Origin: Rhodococcus tibetensis
GTDB lineage: Bacteria > Actinomycetota > Actinomycetes > Mycobacteriales > Mycobacteriaceae
Length of the DNA: 64,000 nt
Reading direction: 5' to 3'
Assembly (NCBI RefSeq): GCF_024438035.1
Contig: NZ_JANFQF010000028.1
Location: 18,260-82,259, forward strand
The notes below the pieces were generated by a model. It searched no databases, had not been told where the DNA came from, and was given only the letters and a program-made list of their open reading frames with translations. Below, piece by piece: positions 34,423-43,585 of the stretch (its first letter is position 1; the number at the start of each line of letters is the position of its first letter). The position numbers and the translations under genes are program-made.

Positions 34423-35069
34423 CGGATCTGCCCTGCTTCCTCTGTTCGGCGAACGTCGGCCACTTCGGCCATGTGTTCGGCAAGTTCCTGTTGAGTGTGA
34501 GTGCCGCCGCTGAGGTATTCGACCTGACGGTCAAGGTCCGTGCTTGTCTTGTTCTGGCTGAGCTTGAACGCACCTTCGACTTCGGCCATCGGCAGCTCGA
34601 AGGCGATCACTCGGGCCAGGAACCCCTCGAACAGGTGCAACGGTCCGGAGCGGATGTCGACTGCGTCGGGTCCCGGTATGGGCCCCTCGCTGGTATCTAT
34701 CAGAGTGCGTAGGAAGCGCACGGTTTCTGTGCGGTCGAGCCCGCGGAGCGCTCCGCGGACGTGAACGATGGAATAGTTCCACGTCGGGAAGTGCGCGGCC
34801 GGTTCCAGATAGTGGCGAGGGCTGATGTAGCTTTGCGGGCCGACGAACGCGGCTGTGGCCTCTGCGCCGGACCGTACCGCTTCGGTCAGGGGGTTTGCGA
34901 GCGCAAAGTGTCCGAGTAGTCGATCACCGTCTTCATCGAGCACGAAAGGGATGTGCACGACTGCGGGCCGCTCATTGACCAGCGCGATCAGGGTTGCGAA
35001 AGGGTGTGCCCGAATCAGGGTCCGGATCGCCTGCGGATCGTTCTGTCGGTAGTGCTCAGGGATGTACAT
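34419..35069 (-). CDS. FMN-binding PAI2-type protein
   Basis: A 216-aa protein of the FMN-binding PAI2 family, starting MYIPEHYRQNDPQAIRTLI, with the split-barrel core continuing through HIPFVLDEDGDRLLGHFALA and HFPTWNYSIVHVRG. The family name comes from a Bacillus repressor of protease and sporulation genes, but many members in biosynthetic operons look like flavin or heme oxidoreductases. Here a redox tailoring enzyme is at least as likely as a regulator. ATG 35069 has GGGAGGAACC upstream; it overlaps the previous gene by 14 nt and the next by 4 nt. Confidence 0.8.
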   Translation of the reverse strand: MYIPEHYRQNDPQAIRTLIRAHPFATLIALVNERPAVVHIPFVLDEDGDRLLGHFALANPLTEAVRSGAEATAAFVGPQSYISPRHYLEPAAHFPTWNYSIVHVRGALRGLDRTETVRFLRTLIDTSEGPIPGPDAVDIRSGPLHLFEGFLARVIAFELPMAEVEGAFKLSQNKTSTDLDRQVEYLSGGTHTQQELAEHMAEVADVRRTEEAGQIR

Positions 35070-36105
35070 GGTTCCTCCCATCCGCGCCGCGTGTACTGGC
35101 ATCTTCGATCAATTGGGGAATCAGCGTAGTTCCGGCGGTCGGGAAAAAGCTGCCAGGTAAGGCAATCCGGGCGAGCGCAAGCTGCGCAACGGACGGAGAG
35201 TTCCGGGAAAAGGACATTCCACCGAGTGCCTCCAAGGCCCAGTCGCTCAGATCCTCGATGGTCTGGCCTACGGCTTGGTTCGTGAGGAACGCCATGGCGA
35301 GTTCCCGTTTGCCGGTTTCTCCTGACTCGACGGATCGAAGTACACCGCGTAGTGCCTCCCGCGCCATAGCGAATTTTCCGATCACTGATCCTGCGGTCGC
35401 TCGATGCCTGTGGTCAGCGACCAATCCGTCCAGTACTCCGGCTACGACTCCTGTGGCTGCCGCCGTCAAGACCGTCACTGTGAGTGCACGTAGACGATTG
35501 AGATCACCCGCATCGAGCGATTGAGAAAGGACCTCTCTCTCCCGCAAGTCCGACGTCGCCAGTGTGAGGGTCAATCCATCCCGGCCCCAACGTCCCAGGC
35601 GAGGATCACCGGCATTGTCGGTGAGATCGGCGGTGAAGAGATGGACTAGTCGGTAATTCTTGATTTCTCGGATCAGTACAGAGACCGTTGGTGGGACCGG
35701 TCCTGGTAGGTGGACCACACGAAGCTCATTGCCGTCCGATGGTGCAACGAAAGTCGCATGCTCGAGGTCAGCCATACCGCGCTCGACTCCGCACCCAACT
35801 CGCCCTGCCAAAGCAGACAGCAGTACATCCCGAGCCGGGCTTGGCGGCTGGCTACACGCCCATAGCGTTTCGGCCAGTTGTCCGGCGACATCCACAGCGG
35901 CCGCCGGAGCGTGCACGCCTAACGCAGCCAGTCCAGCGACAGCGTCAGCGCCGACAGCACCGGTGCCGCCGTGCGAGGTAGGGAGAGCCAATGTTGCCCC
36001 TCGGCGTCGGAGTTCCGTGGGGTCTTCAGCGGTGATCGCCTCCACCGTGGTGTACTCGGGCAACAGTCGGGCGAGCACGGCTCGATCACCCTCCAGCGGA
36101 ATCAT
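35056..36105 (-). CDS. Acyl-CoA-dehydrogenase-like protein (divergent)
   Basis: A 349-aa protein with the overall helix-barrel-helix plan of acyl-CoA dehydrogenases, related to the one at 32020 but strongly divergent. TLALPTSHGGTGAVGADAVA matches the N-terminal domain and LSDWALEALGGMSFSRNSPS the C-terminal helices. Several family motifs are weak, so catalytic competence is uncertain. Two such proteins flank a PAI2/PIG-L/GNAT trio; they could form a heteromeric enzyme. It overlaps the NRPS by 4 nt. Confidence 0.65.
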   Translation of the reverse strand: MIPLEGDRAVLARLLPEYTTVEAITAEDPTELRRRGATLALPTSHGGTGAVGADAVAGLAALGVHAPAAAVDVAGQLAETLWACSQPPSPARDVLLSALAGRVGCGVERGMADLEHATFVAPSDGNELRVVHLPGPVPPTVSVLIREIKNYRLVHLFTADLTDNAGDPRLGRWGRDGLTLTLATSDLREREVLSQSLDAGDLNRLRALTVTVLTAAATGVVAGVLDGLVADHRHRATAGSVIGKFAMAREALRGVLRSVESGETGKRELAMAFLTNQAVGQTIEDLSDWALEALGGMSFSRNSPSVAQLALARIALPGSFFPTAGTTLIPQLIEDASTRGADGRNHVHP

Positions 36106-39100
36106 GAAGTCCTCCCTGACAACCTGCTCAGGTGGTCGGAGATCAGTTCGCTGAGCTGTTGTCGAGCCGGCTCCGCCATGATCGAGTAGTGGTCGGTGTG
36201 CGCAATCGTGTGCATCTCATGGCCTTCCGGTCGAGGCGCGAGCCGGGAGAATGCCGCTCGGTTCTGTGCGCCGATGGAGAGGGTCGGCGGATCTGTGTCG
36301 TCCAATTTGGTGTAATTGACCAGTGCCTCGGCGTTGGCCCGGTGGACGCGGAAGAGGGTGAGTAGTTGCGCTGGCTCGAACGGTTCCACCAACAGTCCGG
36401 CCCGTACCAGCTGATCCTGACCAGTAGTGAGATGCTCGGCGGGGTTTGCTGAAAGTTCGGTGTCACTGACTGGGCGCAACAACTCGCGGACTGGGCCCCC
36501 GCCAGTAATGTTCTCGAAAAAGCCCACGAAAGCGTCGGTGTGGGGGCCGGAATTCTCACCTCCAGGACCGTAGCTGTCGATCGCGACGACGGCTCCCACC
36601 TCGCGTCCCGCGGCTGTCAGCCGTGCAGCCAACAGCCTTGCCAAGATCCCTCCCATCGACCAACCAACCAGGTCAATTGACCCTTCGGGAATGGTGCGGG
36701 CCACTTCCTGTGCTGCGATTGTCGAGATTTCATCTAAGTCTCCGATGGGGTCCTCGCCTGGAGCCAATCCGGGTGCACGGAACGCGTGGAATCCCCAGTC
36801 AGCTCCCAATGTTTGAGCGAGCGCGTCAGCGAGCTCGGCGTAACAGACAATGTTTCCTCCCACCGGATGCGGCATGAGGACGTGCCTCAGCCTTCCCGGC
36901 GTCAACGTAACGATTACCGGATTCCGTTGCTCGGCTGCGCTGACGGCGGACGCCATCTCGGCTAGGGTGCGGTTCTCGAAGATAAGACTCAGCGGTACAT
37001 CGCGTCCCCACACTCGGCGAATGCGGTTTACCAGCCGCATACCGGCCAGCGAATTTCCTCCGCAAGCGAAGAAGTCCGACTCGGTGTCGAACTCGAATGG
37101 TGGGATAACCTCGGCCCACATGCGCGCCAGGTCCTGTTCCGGCTCGGTCAAGACTTTCCGCGGGCCGGTCGCGCTTTGTTGCTGGGACATGTCTGTCCGT
37201 ACTAACCGGGACACGGCGTTTCGGTCTACTTTGCCGTTGCCGCTGAGTGGCAACGCCTCGATCACGGTGATGGCTCGGGGGACCATGTACGGGGGTAGGT
37301 CGCGTCCTGCTGTAGCCCGCAGTCCCCGTGGGTCGATGCTGCGCCCGTCCTCGACCACCACGGCCGCCACTAGGATACGGGAGTTGTGGTCCTCCAGGAC
37401 GACAGCGACTGCGGCTGCAACTCCGGGGGCTCCTCGTAGGCTAGCCTCGACTTCTCCCAATTCGATGCGATATCCGTCGATCTTGACCTGGTTGTCTTTA
37501 CGGCCCAAAAATTCCAGGACTCCCCCCGGCCGGTAACGTGCCCGGTCGCCGGTTCGATAGAGCCGCCCGAGTTCGGGATGCTCTATGAAGTGATCGGCTG
37601 TGCGTTCCGGGTCGTTCAGGTAGCCCCGAGCCAGGCCGACGCCCCCGATGTAAAGGTCGCCGGGAATCCACTCAGGCGCCGGCGATCCGTCTTGGTGTAG
37701 TACGTGCATCTGCTGGTTGGCGAGTGGAAACCCGTACGGGATCGATGGCCAATCGGGCGGTGTCTCGGCGGTGTCGAAGGAGTTCGACCAGATCGCGGCT
37801 TCGGTTGCCCCGCCCAGGCTGTGGACGGCTGCTTGGGGGGCTACTCTGTGCAATTCGGTCACCAGGCTGGGCGGTACCCAATCGCCGCTCAGCATCACCA
37901 GTCGTAGCTCGGCAAGTGTGTTGGTCGCGTTGTCGCCGAGATGTTCGAGTAGTAGTTGCATCAACTGGGGAACGGAATTCCAGACGGTTACTCGATGTGT
38001 GCGGATCAGATCGGCCCATTCCTCGGGGGAGGGTCCACCGCGATCGGCCGGGATGACGAGCCGTGCGCCGACGCGTAGCGTCGCGAAGATGTCGAAGACC
38101 GACAGGTCGAAGGCGATCGAAGAGACACCCAGGACCGTGTCGTCTGATCCGAGGTCGAACCGGCCGATTAGGTCACTGATCGTATTGGCGGTGGCCCGGT
38201 GGCTCATCGCAACACCTTTGGGGGTGCCGGTGGACCCTGAGGTGTAGATGACGTAGGCGAGGTCGTCCACGCTGCGGAGCGTTGAGTCTTCGGTTTCGCC
38301 GTCTGGTGCGCTTTGGGCACTTGGGCCGGGTGTGATGCCGAGACCACCATCCGGCGCCGTAGTCACTAGCACGACAACCCGACTGTGCTCGAGGATCGTA
38401 CGAATTCGGCCGTCCGGCCAGGACGGGTCGGCGGGTAGGTAAGCGGCGCCTACTCGTTGCACGGCCAGTGCGGCCACCACCTGGTCGCGGCCGCGTGGCA
38501 GGTGCAGGCCCACCAGGTCTCCGCTGCGGACGCCGGTACCGATCAGTCGCGCAGCCAAGGAGTCGACCTGGTTGACCAGGTCGACATAGCTGAGCGTTCC
38601 ACGGGAGTCGACGATAGCTGTACGGCTCAAACTGATTTGACCTTGAGTGAGTACGGGTCCGTCCAGTGTTACCGGGCGCAGGTTCTGGGCAGTGTTATTA
38701 ATCCGGGTGCGGTCAAGCAGATCGCCTGGTGCGACATGGAGCACTTTCTGTGTGGTCCACGCCTTCGGATCCGTGGACAGGGAGTGGAGTGCGGACTCGT
38801 AGACCTTGAGGAACGAGTCGATCAGCGTGGGCGAGAACATCGTTTCATCGAAATCGGTGGTGCAGACGAGTGCGCCGTGCTCGAGGTCGACCTGCTGGTC
38901 GAGGGACACCTGTGGGGTGCTCAAACTGCTGGAGACGAGTTCGCTACCGGGAAGGTCCAAGATGAATCCTGGTCCGCTCTCGGGTACGAGGTCGATTCCG
39001 CTGGTGAAGACCACCAGATTGCCGGTTGGGCCGGTCACCGCAGTCCGTTGCCGGATCCGGCTGATTTCCACACCGCCGACGGACTGGTGTTCCAGTGACT

Positions 39101-40229
39101 CGAAGAGTGCTTGTTGGTGGGCGCGGGCACGTTCGACGAACGGCCCGTTCGTGTTTCGGGTCACTACTGGGGTGGTCATCGAGCAGTTTCCCCAGACCGT
39201 GTCGAGGTCGGGGTCGCCGGTCGATCGCTGGGTCAGAAGCACCGTGATCGTGCCCGCGTCTTCGCCTGACCACCGCTGGGCCAATTCTGCAAATAGGCCG
39301 AACAGTGCGGACACGTTCGGGATTCCGTGGCGGCGAGCGTTTTCACTGAATGCCTGCCAGGAGGGTGCACTCAGTCTGATGGTGCGGCGCACCAGCGCCT
39401 TCCCTGTCGGGTGTGGGTCGGATGACGCCACGGACGGCCAACGCAGCGGCCCTGGCAAATCGCCGGCTCTTGAACGCCAGTAAGACAACGCATTTTGATA
39501 TCTCACACCCTCGCGGGCGTGGCTGCGAGCGGCCACGAAATCGCCGAAAGTCGCACGCTCGGCTGAGGGCCTGTACTCGGCGTCGAGGTAGCAACGTGTG
39601 ATCTCGCGCAGCAACATCAGGGTGCTCGCTCCGTCGAAAGCGATCAGGCGCAGCGCGAGCTGCAGTCTGTCGCCTTCCGGGCAGCGGAGTAGACGGAACA
39701 GGTATGGCCGTCCCGATGTCAGCGGTGGAAGATCCCGGATCAGATTGGTTCGCAAGGCTGTCAGGTGCTCCGAGTCGGTGACATCGACTACCACCAGAAC
39801 CGGATCGTTGTCAGGCGGCGTCACCCATTGGCGTCCTTCCGGGTCGAAAGCCAACCGCATCGCCGAACGCCGAGAACGAATCCGACGTAGCGCACCGTCG
39901 AGGAGTTCGGAATCGACTCCGTCCACGGAGTACTCGTGGTACATCACCGCTGGGCGTTTTCCCTCCAGGCCCTGCTCTCCCACCATGTAGGCCTGTTGAA
40001 GATCCGTCAGCTCGAACGACTCGTCTGTTCTGTTCTGTCGGCGGGTTCTGTGCCAGTTCTCGTCAGCAGCGAGCATTCGTAACAGGGCCGCCTTGTGCTG
40101 TGCGATCTTTCCGCGCAGCCCATCGTCCACCGCGTCCGGCGGGCCGGTGTACTTGATACGGTCCCCGACAAGCCTCAGCCTTACACCCTTCGTTCGAAGT
40201 TGATCGAGTAGTGCGTCAGTCTTGGTCAT
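36102..40229 (-). CDS. NRPS: TubC docking - cyclization - adenylation (Cys) - PCP - thioesterase
   Basis: A 1375-aa terminal NRPS module. Residues 1-55 form a TubC-type docking domain (MTKTDALLDQLRTKGVRLRL). A Cy-like condensation domain (about 75-500) starts with the Cy motif LTDLQQAYMVG, but its core DxxxxD reads RLIAFD, with the first Asp replaced. The A domain (about 520-990) has YVIYTSGSTGTPKGVAMSH. Pocket residues read from FDLSVFDIF, NSVPQL, VMLSGD and SLGGATEAAIW give DLFNLSLIW plus Lys, one change from the cysteine code DLYNLSLIWK. The PCP Ser is in FFACGGNSLAGM; the TE nucleophile is in GWSMGG. It should load Cys, condense and probably cyclise it to a thiazoline, and release the product. 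ATG 40229 has GGGGAG upstream. Confidence 0.9.
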   Translation of the reverse strand: MTKTDALLDQLRTKGVRLRLVGDRIKYTGPPDAVDDGLRGKIAQHKAALLRMLAADENWHRTRRQNRTDESFELTDLQQAYMVGEQGLEGKRPAVMYHEYSVDGVDSELLDGALRRIRSRRSAMRLAFDPEGRQWVTPPDNDPVLVVVDVTDSEHLTALRTNLIRDLPPLTSGRPYLFRLLRCPEGDRLQLALRLIAFDGASTLMLLREITRCYLDAEYRPSAERATFGDFVAARSHAREGVRYQNALSYWRSRAGDLPGPLRWPSVASSDPHPTGKALVRRTIRLSAPSWQAFSENARRHGIPNVSALFGLFAELAQRWSGEDAGTITVLLTQRSTGDPDLDTVWGNCSMTTPVVTRNTNGPFVERARAHQQALFESLEHQSVGGVEISRIRQRTAVTGPTGNLVVFTSGIDLVPESGPGFILDLPGSELVSSSLSTPQVSLDQQVDLEHGALVCTTDFDETMFSPTLIDSFLKVYESALHSLSTDPKAWTTQKVLHVAPGDLLDRTRINNTAQNLRPVTLDGPVLTQGQISLSRTAIVDSRGTLSYVDLVNQVDSLAARLIGTGVRSGDLVGLHLPRGRDQVVAALAVQRVGAAYLPADPSWPDGRIRTILEHSRVVVLVTTAPDGGLGITPGPSAQSAPDGETEDSTLRSVDDLAYVIYTSGSTGTPKGVAMSHRATANTISDLIGRFDLGSDDTVLGVSSIAFDLSVFDIFATLRVGARLVIPADRGGPSPEEWADLIRTHRVTVWNSVPQLMQLLLEHLGDNATNTLAELRLVMLSGDWVPPSLVTELHRVAPQAAVHSLGGATEAAIWSNSFDTAETPPDWPSIPYGFPLANQQMHVLHQDGSPAPEWIPGDLYIGGVGLARGYLNDPERTADHFIEHPELGRLYRTGDRARYRPGGVLEFLGRKDNQVKIDGYRIELGEVEASLRGAPGVAAAVAVVLEDHNSRILVAAVVVEDGRSIDPRGLRATAGRDLPPYMVPRAITVIEALPLSGNGKVDRNAVSRLVRTDMSQQQSATGPRKVLTEPEQDLARMWAEVIPPFEFDTESDFFACGGNSLAGMRLVNRIRRVWGRDVPLSLIFENRTLAEMASAVSAAEQRNPVIVTLTPGRLRHVLMPHPVGGNIVCYAELADALAQTLGADWGFHAFRAPGLAPGEDPIGDLDEISTIAAQEVARTIPEGSIDLVGWSMGGILARLLAARLTAAGREVGAVVAIDSYGPGGENSGPHTDAFVGFFENITGGGPVRELLRPVSDTELSANPAEHLTTGQDQLVRAGLLVEPFEPAQLLTLFRVHRANAEALVNYTKLDDTDPPTLSIGAQNRAAFSRLAPRPEGHEMHTIAHTDHYSIMAEPARQQLSELISDHLSRLSGRTS

Positions 40230-41157
40230 CGACGCTCCCCAGTAGGAGCGCGGCACTATGAGCTACCCCGAGCCCCATCAGTAAGCAGGTGGCCCCCTCG
40301 TCCGGGTGGGCGGTCTGCAGGTCGACCAGGTTGATCAACGGGTCGCTGCCCAAGCAATGCCCGTGTGTGGCTATGTTTTCGAGGAATAGTGCGTCCTCGC
40401 GGTAGCCGACATCGTCGAGGTAAGTAATCAGTAATCGCCGCGCAAGATTACTGGGCAACACCATGTCTGGGCGTCGCCACCATGCGCCGGTCGTCTTCTT
40501 CAATTGACCGTGGAGCCGACGTTGGGCTGCTATCCGCAGCCTGAGCTGTTGATGGGGGGGCAGGTCCTCGTTAATCAAGTCGGGGCTGTAGTCGAAGGCC
40601 GCTCCGAGTACCGTACGACCGGGTCCTTCAGTGCCGATCAGAACGGCGGCGCCGGCGTCGCTGGCCACAGCGCTTCCGCCGGCGACGATCCGTGTTCCTT
40701 CGGCGGCGATTTCCGCGACGTCGCCGGAAATGACCAGCGCGTTGCGGTATATGCCTTTCTCGACCATGGCTGCCGCGGTCGCTATCGCGACAACTGGTGC
40801 GGCGCAGTCGAGCAGGCCCACGGTGGATGGTGTCGCCACCGGCAGGTGCAGCTCGGTGGCCAAAGTACGCACTTCGTCGTGCGCACTCCGGGTCCGCGCG
40901 AGCGAGTCTGTGGCGAGCAGGACGGCGTCGATCTCCTCCGGAATCACTCCGGTGCTCGCCAGGACCTTCTCTGCTGCTGCGGTCATGAGCTCGAGGACGG
41001 ATCCGTCAGTCGAGCGGATCGTATGGAATCCGCCGTCCTCACCGAGTAGAAAATCTCGGAGCTGCGGTGTCTGGTTCAATTCCTCGAGATCTGACGCCAG
41101 CTCGGAGTGTTCTCCCAGTTCGTATGCGCACGCGAGGATCCGTGCTGGGCGGTTCAC
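40216..41157 (-). CDS. KAS III-like thiolase-fold enzyme
   Basis: A 313-aa thiolase-fold protein resembling ketoacyl-ACP synthase III. The probable nucleophile is Cys in TVGLLDCAAPVVAIA. Where FabH has His (HQAN) this protein reads VLPSNLARR, and where FabH has Asn (GNTS) it reads THGHCLGSDPL. The standard Cys-His-Asn triad is therefore not kept, as in KAS III-like enzymes that acylate hydroxyls or amines instead of condensing. It may transfer an acyl group or start or end chain growth. It begins at GTG 41157, overlapping the stop of the C-domain gene by 4 nt, and overlaps the NRPS start by 14 nt. Codons upstream of 41157 belong to the neighbour. Confidence 0.75.
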   Translation of the reverse strand: MNRPARILACAYELGEHSELASDLEELNQTPQLRDFLLGEDGGFHTIRSTDGSVLELMTAAAEKVLASTGVIPEEIDAVLLATDSLARTRSAHDEVRTLATELHLPVATPSTVGLLDCAAPVVAIATAAAMVEKGIYRNALVISGDVAEIAAEGTRIVAGGSAVASDAGAAVLIGTEGPGRTVLGAAFDYSPDLINEDLPPHQQLRLRIAAQRRLHGQLKKTTGAWWRRPDMVLPSNLARRLLITYLDDVGYREDALFLENIATHGHCLGSDPLINLVDLQTAHPDEGATCLLMGLGVAHSAALLLGSVDDQD

Positions 41158-42539
41158 GAGCCGGTTCCCGCCGTGTGCCGCGCGCTCTGCACCGTTCCGT
41201 CGGCGCTGGAGGCGCCGAGCCGCTCGCACTCGGCGGCGAGGCGCCCACCCAGATCAGCGATCGTTTCGGCGTGATACCGCGAAGTGTCGTATTCCAGCCA
41301 TAGCTGCGCGCCGTTCGGTCCTGAATCGACGGTTATGGTCAGGTCGTATCGGGCGGTTGCCCGGGGAATATCGGCAACCACCTGATGGCTCCATCCTGCG
41401 GAAGTGGCTGCAGCCATCTCTTCATGGACCAGGACCCAGTCGAACAGCGGATGTGCGTGTGCGATTCCCCGCGTCCACCGTTCGGCTACGATTTCTCCCG
41501 GATAGGCACCGAAGCGCTGCGCGGAGCGGATGGCGGCCCATGCGCCCTGGACTCGTTCACGAACCGTGCCGCCCAACTGAAGCCTCAGCGGGACGACGTT
41601 CAGCAGGTATCCCACTGTTCCTTGGCTGGCGGGCTGTTCTCGGTTCGAGGTGAAGATCCCGATCAGTACGTCGTCGGTGCCGCCGTACCGGGCGGCCACC
41701 GCGTGCACCGCTGTGGCCCAGACCGAGAACACGGAGCATGATGCACGCTGTGCAAGGGAGGTCATGCAGTCGGTTGTCACCTGAGGGATGTCTACCACCA
41801 GGCGGGCGCCGTCCCGGGTTGCCTCTTGGCTACGTCCGGCGTCGCACGGTAGCGGCATCGGCGGGCTCTGGACTATCTCTCGCCAGCGTTCGGCAGCATG
41901 GGTGCCGTTCTCGTGATCGATCCACGCCCTTTGCCAATCGGCGAAGTCCGGGAAGGTCGCCGACTCGGGGGTGTTCTGCCCGTCTAGTGCTTCGCGCAAC
42001 AGCTGGAACGACCAGGCGTCGAAGACGATGTTGTGCACAGCAACGAGGCACCAGGAGCTGCCATCCGGACCGGGAGATACTTGGGCCCGCAGCAGCGGCC
42101 CGTCGTCTAAATCGGTGGTGGCTGCCGCCAGCACGATGACGGCAGAGGCGGCCTCGGCTTCCGAACTCACCGGCTCACCAACTGAAAGGGCGACTCGCGG
42201 CTGACCGTTGACCACCTGCCGGACACCCTGAGGGGTTCGCTCGAACCGAAGCCGGAAGGCCTCATGTCGCGTGCAGAAATCCTCGAGTCTCTTTAGCGCT
42301 TCTAGGGGTTCGGTGTCGGGCAGGTGAACAGTCTGGCTGACCACGTCAATCGGTTTGCCTGGGAACTGTTGTTGCACTGTCCACAACCGTTCCTGTCCCG
42401 CGGTCAGTGGCAGCGGCCGGTCTACTGGGACACGCCCAGGAGTCAGTCGTGTGACATCGCGGCGAACGGCTACCAGTGCCTCCAGTCGCGAGCGCTGTGC
42501 TGGGGTCAGGGCTCGTAGCCGTTGGTCGATCGGAATCAC
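41154..42539 (-). CDS. Stand-alone NRPS condensation domain with altered active site
   Basis: A 461-aa protein consisting of a single condensation domain. The first motif is PLTAGQERLWTVQQQF. The active-site motif HHxxxDG reads HNIVFDAWSF, so the catalytic second His is Asn and the Gly is Ala. Later motifs (YGGTDDVLIGIFTSNREQ, GTVGYLLNVVPLR) are intact. It could be inactive and structural, catalyse a different reaction (for example release or ester formation using another base), or act only as a docking factor. Both boundaries are 4-nt overlaps, with the LLM oxygenase upstream and the KAS III-like gene downstream. Confidence 0.85.
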   Translation of the reverse strand: MIPIDQRLRALTPAQRSRLEALVAVRRDVTRLTPGRVPVDRPLPLTAGQERLWTVQQQFPGKPIDVVSQTVHLPDTEPLEALKRLEDFCTRHEAFRLRFERTPQGVRQVVNGQPRVALSVGEPVSSEAEAASAVIVLAAATTDLDDGPLLRAQVSPGPDGSSWCLVAVHNIVFDAWSFQLLREALDGQNTPESATFPDFADWQRAWIDHENGTHAAERWREIVQSPPMPLPCDAGRSQEATRDGARLVVDIPQVTTDCMTSLAQRASCSVFSVWATAVHAVAARYGGTDDVLIGIFTSNREQPASQGTVGYLLNVVPLRLQLGGTVRERVQGAWAAIRSAQRFGAYPGEIVAERWTRGIAHAHPLFDWVLVHEEMAAATSAGWSHQVVADIPRATARYDLTITVDSGPNGAQLWLEYDTSRYHAETIADLGGRLAAECERLGASSADGTVQSARHTAGTGS

Positions 42540-43585
42540 TGCTGGCTCCCCTCATCTCCGTACTTGGTGGCGAGTTCGACCACATGTTTGAGGCTCTGGA
42601 GAACCAGGTCCTCGTCCACCCCGAAGTCGATCAGGCAGGCGATCTCGGTGACGCCCATTCCTGCAAATCGCTCGACAACCGCGCTGCACGATTCGACGGT
42701 GCCCAGCAGCGAGCCCTTGTCGAAGTATTTCTGGAAGGCGAAGTCGATCAATTCGTCTTGGTCGCGTAAGTCCATGTCGCGGACCCCCGCTCCCGGTGCC
42801 ATGTTCTGCTTCTGAGAGTCGACGACCTTCAAAAAGGACTTCAGATACTGCGTGAATGGTTCCGCAACGATGTCGCGTACCTCGTCACGGTCCTCACCGA
42901 TGAAGGTGTGCAGCATGAGGGTGACTTCGGCGTCTTCACGGTCGTAACCGGCCTGTTCCCGCGCGTCCCAGTAGAGGGGCAGTTTCTGTTCGAGTTCCTC
43001 ATTGGTCATGTCGATCAGTCCGGTCAGCACGTTGCATCCCAGTTGGCCTGCTGTGCGGAAAGTGTCGGCGCTCTTCGTGCAGGTCAGCCAGATCGGTAGG
43101 TCGGGCTGCACAGGTTGGGGGTGCAGCTCTACCTCTACCTGGTTTCCCAGTCCATCAGGAACGAAGACGGGGTTGCACTCCCACAATTCGCGGATCGTTT
43201 CGACGGCATTGAAAGTGCTCTCGCGCCTGTCGGCCCAGGCGCCGGGTTGCAGGGAGAAGTCCACCGGGCTGAACCCGGTTGCGAGCGCTACGCCGGCCCG
43301 GCCGCGGGACAGATTGTCGATGACCGCCCAATCCTCCGCGATCCGGATCGGACTGTACAGCGGTGCAATGACGCTGCCCGCTCGAATTCCGAGCCGGTTG
43401 GTGGTCATCGCGAGCGCCGCTCCGAGAACGGCTGGATTGGGGTAGAGACCGCCGAACCGGTGGAAGTGTCGTTCCGGGGTCCAGATTGCGTGCAGACCGT
43501 TATCGTCGGCGAACCGGGCAGCGTCGAGCACAAATCGGTACTTCTTCTTCTCGTCGCCGGAGAAGAAGATCAGGCTGAACTTCAC
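42536..43585 (-). CDS. LLM-class flavin monooxygenase of assembly lines
   Basis: A 349-aa luciferase-like flavin-dependent monooxygenase starting MKFSLIFFSGDEKKKYRF. Conserved parts are HAIWTPERHFHRFGGLYPNP, GIRAGSVIAPLYSPIR and GRAGVALATGFSPVDF. This subgroup is found almost only beside NRPS/PKS genes, where it hydroxylates carrier-bound intermediates, often at alpha or beta carbon. Immediately downstream of the PKS gene with a 4-nt overlap, it probably acts on the PKS-bound chain. Reduced FMN must come from a general reductase; none is in the operon. Confidence 0.88.
   Translation of the reverse strand: MKFSLIFFSGDEKKKYRFVLDAARFADDNGLHAIWTPERHFHRFGGLYPNPAVLGAALAMTTNRLGIRAGSVIAPLYSPIRIAEDWAVIDNLSRGRAGVALATGFSPVDFSLQPGAWADRRESTFNAVETIRELWECNPVFVPDGLGNQVEVELHPQPVQPDLPIWLTCTKSADTFRTAGQLGCNVLTGLIDMTNEELEQKLPLYWDAREQAGYDREDAEVTLMLHTFIGEDRDEVRDIVAEPFTQYLKSFLKVVDSQKQNMAPGAGVRDMDLRDQDELIDFAFQKYFDKGSLLGTVESCSAVVERFAGMGVTEIACLIDFGVDEDLVLQSLKHVVELATKYGDEGSQQ

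Noticed and set aside
34419..35069. Pathway-specific repressor (PAI2 named as negative regulator)
   Set aside because: No DNA-binding domain is visible and the gene is embedded among tailoring enzymes; annotated instead as an FMN-binding protein of uncertain role.
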